Positions 57,901 through 64,000 of a stretch of DNA of 64,000 nucleotides are shown here, piece by piece. Position 1 is the stretch's first letter, and each line of letters opens with the position of its first letter. Under the pieces are notes generated by a model. That model saw only the letters and a program-made list of their open reading frames with translations, was not told the DNA's origin and made no database searches. Source of the stretch: Marinomonas spartinae (GTDB lineage Bacteria; Pseudomonadota; Gammaproteobacteria; Pseudomonadales; Marinomonadaceae); contig NZ_JAEMUI010000024.1 of NCBI RefSeq assembly GCF_016461715.1, forward strand, positions 1 to 64,000, given 5' to 3'. Position numbers and translations under genes: made by a program.

Positions 57901-60822
57901 ATGACAAATCGTACCGCGCACCATCCTGCGTTTACCTATTTGCGCAGTGAGTTTATCGAGGCCTTGAACGTGACCGTTCAAGAGTTCGAACATACCGTAA
58001 CCGGCGCTAAACATTTTCATATCGCATCGGACAATGATGAAAACGTCTTTTTGGTTGGATTAAAAACCGTACCAACAGATTCTTGCGGTGTGGCGCATAT
58101 TTTAGAGCATACCGTGTTGTGTGGCTCTGAGCGTTTTCCTGTACGTGATCCATTTTTTATGATGATTCGTCGCTCGTTGAATACCTTCATGAATGCGTTT
58201 ACCTCATCTGACTGGACTGCGTATCCTTTTGCCAGTAAAAATAAAAAGGACTTTCATAACCTGTTAGGGGTTTATCTGGATGCAGTCTTTTTCTCACGTT
58301 TAGATGAATTGGACTTCTCCCAAGAAGGTCATCGTTTAGAATTCGCGGAGCCAACTAATCCTGAGTCAGAGTTGACCTTTAAAGGGGTTGTGTTTAATGA
58401 AATGAAAGGCGCGATGAGTTCTACCACCTCTGTGCTGTGGCAAACACTGACCAAATATCTGTTCCCCAATAATACCTATCATTTCAACTCTGGTGGTGAG
58501 CCGAGTGATATTCCTGATTTGTCTTACCAAGATTTGTTGGCGTTTTACCGGACCCATTATCACCCATCCAATGCGGTATTTATGACCTTTGGTGATATTC
58601 CAGCAGAAACGCTACAAGCGGAATTTGAGGAGAAGGTCTTAAGCCGTTTTGAGCGTTTGGATACGCAAGTGAGTGTGCCGAATGCGAAGCGCTATTTCTC
58701 TCCTATTCGAGTAGAAGAGGGCTACGCGGCAGACGAAGTGAAAGAAGATGGTAGTCACGTTGTTGTAGGATGGTTGCTGGGTGAAAGCATCGATCTGACG
58801 CAACAATTTGAAGCACAGTTATTGTCCAATGTGTTGTTAGACAACAGTGCGTCGCCCTTGCGTCGTGTGTTAGAGAACAGTGACCTTGGTCGCGCGCCGT
58901 CGCCTTTTTGTGGTTTAGAAGACAGCAATAAAGAAATGAGTTTCATGTGCGGTTTAGAAGGCGTGAAGCGCGAAAATACGGCCAAAGTGGAAACGTTGAT
59001 TTTGTCTACATTGGAGGAGATTGCTCAAAAAGGTGTGCCGCAAGAAACGGTCGATGCCATGTTACACCAACTGGAGTTGAGTCAGCGTGAAATCGGCGGA
59101 GGCAGCTACCCATATGGCTTGCAGTTGATTCTAGCTGGCTTGTCGACAGCCGTGCATTCTGGGGATGTGATCGCGCAATTGGATCTTGATCCGGTGATCG
59201 AGGCCATGCGAGAAAAAGTGCGCGACCCGCAATACATTCCAAACTTGATCCAGACTTTATTATTGTCTAACGCCCACCGAGTCACGCTCACGTTAAGTCC
59301 TGATGATGCATTGGAAACACGTCGAAATCAGGCGGAAAAAGACCGTTTGAGTAAAATTAAAGCGGCGTTAAGCGATGAACAGAAAGCGGACATTGTCGCC
59401 CGTAGTGAGGCGCTCAAAGCCCGTCAGGCACAGGTGGACGATATGAGCATCTTGCCAAAAGTAGGGCTAGAAGATGTACCGGCCAGCTTGCCAGTGTATG
59501 ACAGCGAGGAAGTCTCAGGTGATTTGCCCATTACTTTTTATCCTCAGGGAACCAATGGTTTGGTTTATCAGCAGTTGGTAATTGATTTACCCGAGCTCGA
59601 CGAAGAAGAGACGGAGCATTTGCCGCTATTCTCATCAGTATTGACGGAGCTAGGTATCGGCGATCAAGATTATCTTGCCGTCCAAGAGCGTCAGTCCCAG
59701 GTATGTGGTGGACTGGGGGCATCAAATTCGATCCGTGCGACCATAGAAGATCGACAAAATATTAATGGCTATTTCATTTTGTCCAGCAAAGCATTGGTGC
59801 CAAATGTCAAAGCCATGAGTGAATTATTAAAAGACACCATGATGAATGTGCGCTTTGATGAGGTTACTCGGGTGAAGGAGTTGGTGGCACAGCGTCGAGC
59901 TCGTCGAGAACAGTCTATTACGGGCCAAGGGCACTCTCTAGCCATGACAGCCGCCTCGGCAGGCGTGTCAGGGTTGGCAGCAAGACAAGAGCAATGGGGT
60001 GGTATGTCAGGCATTCGTTCTGCGATTGCCTTGGATGAGGCAATGAAAGCCGATAACGCCGCTGTTGAAAACGTAATGACTGTGTTCAAACGTTTACATG
60101 GTAAATTGCTTACTGCGAAAAAACAGCTATTGTTGGTGGCAGAGCCACAGCACGAAGCAAGTGTGTTAGACGATGCGAAGACGGTGTTTGCTGACTTGCC
60201 ACAAGGAGATCATCAGACAGCGTTTGCTTTAGCGCCAGTGGATACTCGTGTGAAAACAGCATGGCTAACAGCCACGCAAGTAAGCTTCTGTAGTAAATCA
60301 TACCGTACGGTATCGGGGGACCATCCTGATGTGGCGGCGCTTAATGTCTTAGGTGGCTTTTTGCGTAACGGCTTCTTACACCGGGCTATCCGAGAACAGG
60401 GTGGCGCTTACGGTGGTGGTGCAAGCTTTGATGGTAGTAGCGGAGCATTCCGTTTTTATTCTTACCGTGATCCACGTTTGACCGAAACGTTAGCGGATTT
60501 TGATGCTTCTATTGAATGGATGCTGAATGAAGAGCATTCAGAGGCGGCCCTTGAAGAAGCCATTTTGGGCGTGATCGGATCCATGGATAAGCCAAGCTCC
60601 CCCGCAGGAGAAGCACAAAATGACTTTTATGTTAAGTTGCATGGGCGGTCTCTTGAGTATCGAGAAGCTTTTCGTGCCAGTATTTTAGCGGTGACCATTG
60701 ACCAGTTAAAAGCGGTGACGAAAGCGTATTTGACCAAAGACAATGAAAGCGTTGCCGTTGTCACCTCTAACACGCGACGTGCAGAGCTTGAAAAACTTGG
60801 GTTTGCTATTCAGACCTTATAG
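57901..60822 (+). CDS. M16C family metalloprotease, presequence-protease-like
   Basis: 973-residue zinc peptidase related to PreP/Cym1 and insulysin-type enzymes that degrade short unfolded peptides inside a closed chamber. The inverted zinc motif HxxEH is H66-ILEH70, with the distal glutamate expected in VVFNEMKGAMSS. Four M16 domains fit the length. No signal peptide is seen, so it is probably cytosolic. GAGGTAGAGA precedes the start. Monocistronic by context; the next gene is 239 bases away. Confidence 0.9.
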   Translation: MTNRTAHHPAFTYLRSEFIEALNVTVQEFEHTVTGAKHFHIASDNDENVFLVGLKTVPTDSCGVAHILEHTVLCGSERFPVRDPFFMMIRRSLNTFMNAFTSSDWTAYPFASKNKKDFHNLLGVYLDAVFFSRLDELDFSQEGHRLEFAEPTNPESELTFKGVVFNEMKGAMSSTTSVLWQTLTKYLFPNNTYHFNSGGEPSDIPDLSYQDLLAFYRTHYHPSNAVFMTFGDIPAETLQAEFEEKVLSRFERLDTQVSVPNAKRYFSPIRVEEGYAADEVKEDGSHVVVGWLLGESIDLTQQFEAQLLSNVLLDNSASPLRRVLENSDLGRAPSPFCGLEDSNKEMSFMCGLEGVKRENTAKVETLILSTLEEIAQKGVPQETVDAMLHQLELSQREIGGGSYPYGLQLILAGLSTAVHSGDVIAQLDLDPVIEAMREKVRDPQYIPNLIQTLLLSNAHRVTLTLSPDDALETRRNQAEKDRLSKIKAALSDEQKADIVARSEALKARQAQVDDMSILPKVGLEDVPASLPVYDSEEVSGDLPITFYPQGTNGLVYQQLVIDLPELDEEETEHLPLFSSVLTELGIGDQDYLAVQERQSQVCGGLGASNSIRATIEDRQNINGYFILSSKALVPNVKAMSELLKDTMMNVRFDEVTRVKELVAQRRARREQSITGQGHSLAMTAASAGVSGLAARQEQWGGMSGIRSAIALDEAMKADNAAVENVMTVFKRLHGKLLTAKKQLLLVAEPQHEASVLDDAKTVFADLPQGDHQTAFALAPVDTRVKTAWLTATQVSFCSKSYRTVSGDHPDVAALNVLGGFLRNGFLHRAIREQGGAYGGGASFDGSSGAFRFYSYRDPRLTETLADFDASIEWMLNEEHSEAALEEAILGVIGSMDKPSSPAGEAQNDFYVKLHGRSLEYREAFRASILAVTIDQLKAVTKAYLTKDNESVAVVTSNTRRAELEKLGFAIQTL

Positions 60823-60876
60823 AAGGCGATGATCGTATTACCAATTATCACAACATTGCTAGGACAATGATAACGG

Positions 60877-60896
60877 ACCTAGTCTTTGGGCTAGGT
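60877..60896 (+). terminator. Weak hairpin after the M16 protease gene
   Basis: ACCTAG (60877-60882) pairs with CTAGGT (60891-60896) around an 8-base loop, without a T run. A second stem, AAAAACG/CGTTTTT (61028-61045), lies just before the next start and does end in T's; either may end the protease transcript. Confidence 0.4.
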
Positions 60897-61061
60897 TCGA
60901 AATAAAAAGTTAAATGCCGTTGGCTCGCAAAAAGACTCAAAATACGCAAAGATTGTCTATAAAATCGGCTTTTGGGTCTAGTTTGCTGCCATTTTGGCTA
61001 TTGGCTTCGAATAAATATTTAAACAACAAAAACGTTATCGTTTTTATTAGCGGAAAATTAA

Positions 61062-62171
61062 ATGGATCAGTTTCATGATATACGCCCTTACAACGACGAT
61101 GAAGTCGCCGGGGTGTTGCAAAACTTGTTAGAAACACCGGATTTTATTAATACCATTATAGGCTTTCGTTTTCCAGGTTGGCCGACATTCCTTAGAGGGC
61201 CGTTATCGCTGTTGGTGAAAATGGCTCTTAAGCGGCAGTTTTCAGGCATTCGTAATGTTCGTGATTTTCAGATGGGTGTAGCGAATTACATGGAACGTAT
61301 GATCAAAAATACGACCACTGATGTTGAGTACCGAGGCATTGATAAGCTTCAAAAGGATGTGGGGTATTTATTTTTGTCGAATCATCGAGACATTGCGATG
61401 GACCCAGCGTTCGTGAATTACGGTTTATACATGGCAGGTCTGGATACTGTCCGGATAGCCATTGGGGATAATTTATTACGTCGTCCTTTTGTTTCTGATT
61501 TAATGCGTCTGAATAAAAGCTTTATTGTGAAGCGCTCTGCCAATGGAATTCGTGAAATGATGGCGGCTTTTGGGCAGCTATCTTCCTATATCACTCATTC
61601 AATAACCAAAGAGCACTGTAATATTTGGATTGCCCAGAAAGAAGGTCGAGCGAAAGATGGCTTGGACCAAACGGATCCCGCGATCATTAAAATGTTTTAC
61701 ATGAGTCAGAAGAAAGACAAAGTGGCTTTTCCTGAAGCCATGGCCAATCTTAATGTGGTGCCTGTCTCAATTTCCTACGAATACGACCCTTGTGCGTTTG
61801 ATAAGGCGCGAGAGTTGCATCAAAAATCGACCACAGGTAATTATGAAAAAGCAGAATTTGAAGACATTGATAGCATCAAAAATGGCATTGTGGGGCAGAA
61901 AGGTAAAGTGGTTGTCACCTTTGGTGATGTGATTACCACAGAAGGCATTGAGACGCCTGAAGATTTTGTTGAGGAGGTCGACCGTCAGATACTCTCTCAT
62001 TACGCAATTCAACCAAGTAATGAGTCGGCGTTTGCTATGCAGCAAGGAATGCCCGCGACAGACAGTGCGTTTGAAGTGTATATGCAAACTTGTCCAGAGG
62101 CGCTGCGTGAGACGGTGTTGGCTATGTATGCTAACCCGCTAAAACAAAAGCAAAAATATGTAAATGTATAA
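61062..62171 (+). CDS. 1-acylglycerol-3-phosphate acyltransferase-like protein
   Basis: 369-residue member of the lysophospholipid acyltransferase superfamily. The catalytic block reads SNHRDIAMD with H108; the acidic residue lies at D110 or D114, not at the usual HX4D spacing. A later segment IAQKEGRAKDGLDQTDP replaces the classical FPEGTR block, matching a distinct proteobacterial subgroup. The acyl acceptor is unknown; membrane phospholipid metabolism is inferred from the plsC-like gene that follows 18 bases later in the same direction. Confidence 0.78.
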   Translation: MDQFHDIRPYNDDEVAGVLQNLLETPDFINTIIGFRFPGWPTFLRGPLSLLVKMALKRQFSGIRNVRDFQMGVANYMERMIKNTTTDVEYRGIDKLQKDVGYLFLSNHRDIAMDPAFVNYGLYMAGLDTVRIAIGDNLLRRPFVSDLMRLNKSFIVKRSANGIREMMAAFGQLSSYITHSITKEHCNIWIAQKEGRAKDGLDQTDPAIIKMFYMSQKKDKVAFPEAMANLNVVPVSISYEYDPCAFDKARELHQKSTTGNYEKAEFEDIDSIKNGIVGQKGKVVVTFGDVITTEGIETPEDFVEEVDRQILSHYAIQPSNESAFAMQQGMPATDSAFEVYMQTCPEALRETVLAMYANPLKQKQKYVNV

Positions 62172-62189
62172 TCAGTAAGGTAATGACTA

Positions 62190-62930
62190 ATGAATATCGG
62201 GACGTTGTTAAGATCCTGGGTTGGTTCCACCGTGTTTTTTGTTTATTACGCGTTATCAACCATACTATTTGGGTTGATGGCACCATTCGCTACCATCATC
62301 TTGCCTAAGGATGTGCGTCAACCAGTGTTGAATTTGCATAATAAAGGCTTGCTGTTTGTTTTTCGGGTTCTATGTGGGGTAAAGATTGAAATCATAGGAC
62401 GAGAACACATCAACAAAAATCGCCCAGTTGTATTGGTGGCGAATCATCAAAGTGAATGGGAGACATATGTTTTACAGGTTTTGATGGCTCCTGTGTCTAC
62501 TGTCCTGAAGAAAGAGCTGTTATCTATGCCTTTTTTTGGTTGGGGGCTGCGTATGGTACAGCCAATTGCCATTGATCGATCTAAACGTACTAATGCGTTG
62601 AAACAAATTATGAGTCAGGGCAAAGAGCGGTTGGAAGATGGCCGATCAGTGTTGATTTTTCCTGAGGGAACTCGAACTAAGCCAACGGAAGTTAAAGAAT
62701 TCAATAAAGGGGCTGCTATGCTGGCAACCTCTGCGAATGTGCCGATTTTACCCGTAGTGCATAATGCAGGATACGCTTGGCCAAGTAAGAGTTTTTTGAA
62801 AAAACCTGGGGCGATTCGCTTGGTGATTGGGCCTGTGATCGAGTCGGAAGGTAAGAAAACGGGGCAATTACACGATGAGATGACCGCTTGGATGCGTGCC
62901 GAGATGGCGAAATTGCCAAAAGGGGCATAG
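62190..62930 (+). CDS. plsC: 1-acyl-sn-glycerol-3-phosphate acyltransferase
   Basis: Adds the second acyl chain to lysophosphatidic acid to make phosphatidic acid at the inner membrane. 246 residues: an N-terminal membrane segment (about 12-36), block I NHQSEWE with H86 and E91 (HX4E in place of HX4D), block II-like MVQPIAIDR and block III FPEGTR at 156-161. Glutamate in block I is seen in some PlsC relatives. Probably cotranscribed with the preceding acyltransferase gene; ends at a strong terminator. Confidence 0.87.
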   Translation: MNIGTLLRSWVGSTVFFVYYALSTILFGLMAPFATIILPKDVRQPVLNLHNKGLLFVFRVLCGVKIEIIGREHINKNRPVVLVANHQSEWETYVLQVLMAPVSTVLKKELLSMPFFGWGLRMVQPIAIDRSKRTNALKQIMSQGKERLEDGRSVLIFPEGTRTKPTEVKEFNKGAAMLATSANVPILPVVHNAGYAWPSKSFLKKPGAIRLVIGPVIESEGKKTGQLHDEMTAWMRAEMAKLPKGA

Positions 62931-62975
62931 ACAGTCCCATCGTCATTCTTCTTTTGTTATCACTTTGGTCATTAA

Positions 62976-63022
62976 AAAAGCCGCAGTCTTACTTCTTAAT
63001 AAGAAGGAAGACTGCGGCTTTT
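62976..63022. terminator. Long bidirectional terminator between plsC and fabB
   Basis: AAAAGCCGCAGTCTT (62976-62990) pairs with AAGACTGCGGCTTTT (63008-63022), and after an A/G mismatch CTTCTT (62992-62997) pairs with AAGAAG (63001-63006). A 21-pair stem between convergent genes with A and T flanks. Confidence 0.92.
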
Positions 63023-63046
63023 GTGTATGAGCTTAGCGTTCGTCCG

Positions 63047-64000
63047 CTATGACTGATATTTCTTGAATACCAAGCTGGCGTTTGTGCCACCAAAGCCAAA
63101 GCTGTTAGACATAATCAGGTTCAAATCCACATTGTCTTGACGTGTGGTCACGACAGGGATGTGGCCTGCTGCTGGGTCAAGTTCGTCAATGTTGGCGGAG
63201 GCCGCAATGAATTTGTTTTCCATCATCAATAAACAATAGATGGCCTCATGAACACCCGCCGCACCGAGGGAATGACCAGATAAGGACTTGGTTGAGCTGA
63301 CCGCAGGGATATTTTCACCAAAGGTTTCATTCACTGCTTGTAGCTCTTTCATGTCACCCGCTGGTGTGCTGGTACCATGAGTATTGATGTAATCAATTTT
63401 GCCATCAATGGTGCTCATGGCCATTTGCATACAGCGAACGGCACCTTCGCCAGACGGAGCGACCATGTCGTAACCGTCCGATGTGGCACCGTAGCCAACG
63501 ACCTCAGCATAAATTTTTGCGCCACGTGCTTTTGCGTGCTCTAGCTCTTCAAGAACGAGAATACCGCCACCCCCCGCGATAACAAAGCCATCACGGTTTG
63601 AGTCATAGGCGCGAGACGCAATTTCAGGAGTGTCATTGTACTTAGACGATAAGGCACCCATGGCATCAAACATACAGGTTTGCTCCCAGCTCTCTTCTTC
63701 GCCACCGCCTGCAAACACTACATCCTGTTTGCCTAGCTGGATAAGTTCCATGGCATTACCAATACAGTGAGCACTGGTCGAACAAGCGGAGGTGATGGAG
63801 TAGTTTACGCCTTTGATTTTAAAAGGAGTCGCCAAACATGCTGATACCGTACTTCCCATGGTTTGCGTAACACGGTAGGGGCCCACGCGTTTTACGCCTT
63901 TTTCTCGTAGGGTGTCTGCCGATTCCACTAGGTTTTGTGCCGATGCACCACCAGACCCTGCAATTAAGCCTGTGCGGACATTAGACACTTGTTCTTCGCT
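63047..64000 (-). CDS. fabB: 3-oxoacyl-ACP synthase I (partial, 5' end beyond window)
   Basis: Condensing enzyme of fatty acid elongation, required for unsaturated fatty acids. The frame stays open to the window edge, so only the C-terminal ~317 residues are seen; the internal methionine at 63988 is not the start. The catalytic triad is present: Cys in [10 protein letters not shown], His in [11 protein letters not shown] and His in [25 protein letters not shown] closes the protein. The [18 protein letters not shown] region favours FabB over FabF. fabA often precedes it; that lies outside. Confidence 0.93.
   Translation of the reverse strand, partial: SEEQVSNVRTGLIAGSGGASAQNLVESADTLREKGVKRVGPYRVTQTMGSTVSACLATPFKIKGVNYSITSACSTSAHCIGNAMELIQLGKQDVVFAGGGEEESWEQTCMFDAMGALSSKYNDTPEIASRAYDSNRDGFVIAGGGGILVLEELEHAKARGAKIYAEVVGYGATSDGYDMVAPSGEGAVRCMQMAMSTIDGKIDYINTHGTSTPAGDMKELQAVNETFGENIPAVSSTKSLSGHSLGAAGVHEAIYCLLMMENKFIAASANIDELDPAAGHIPVVTTRQDNVDLNLIMSNSFGFGGTNASLVFKKYQS

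Overview
This 64 kb window is chromosomal DNA of a gammaproteobacterium. The gene order birA-coaX-SPOR-tRNA(Tyr,Gly,Thr,Trp)-secE-nusG-rplKAJL-rpoBC-rpsLG-fusA-tuf-S10/spc/alpha, followed by uvrA, a YajR-type transporter and ssb, is close to that of Pseudomonas and the Oceanospirillales. Protein sequences and moderate GC content suggest a marine Oceanospirillales member, perhaps Marinomonas; that is inference, because no 16S gene is present. No insertion sequence, phage gene or CRISPR array was seen.

Layout. 1-980: non-coding, with degenerate ~185 bp tandem repeats built around a short hairpin. 982-6560: a membrane diguanylate cyclase with a defective I-site, two GNAT acetyltransferases, a uracil permease (uraA) and a periplasmic glucan protein (opgG). 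6687-9999: a phytanoyl-CoA-dioxygenase-like gene, birA, coaX and a SPOR-domain protein, apparently one transcription unit. 10074-10506: four tRNA genes; the tufB gene that often sits between tRNA-Thr and tRNA-Trp is missing and a terminator plus a promoter occupy the gap. 10547-40762: an almost unbroken transcription and translation superlocus (secE to rplQ) with recognisable autoregulatory leaders (L1 site, L10 leader, alpha leader), internal hairpins and strong promoters before rpsL and rpsJ.

40898-46003: uvrA with a textbook LexA box, a YajR-like MFS transporter and ssb with a long Gln/Pro-rich tail. 46225-48448: a secreted SGNH hydrolase and an aspartate carbamoyltransferase. 48472-56785: the main accessory region. 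An M20 deacylase, a DUF1028 protein, a RidA-family protein, a flavin monooxygenase and a LysR regulator lie on the minus strand, divergent from a permease-ATPase fusion ABC transporter, an Fe(II)/2-oxoglutarate oxygenase and a family-3 binding protein. It reads as a self-contained system for import and oxidative/hydrolytic breakdown of an amino-acid-like compound; the substrate cannot be read from sequence. This is the best candidate for undescribed biology here.

57146-64000: smrA, a large M16C metalloprotease, two consecutive acyltransferases and the 3' part of fabB, which runs off the right edge. Many start codons were placed downstream of the longest open frame using family alignment and Shine-Dalgarno position; each case is noted.
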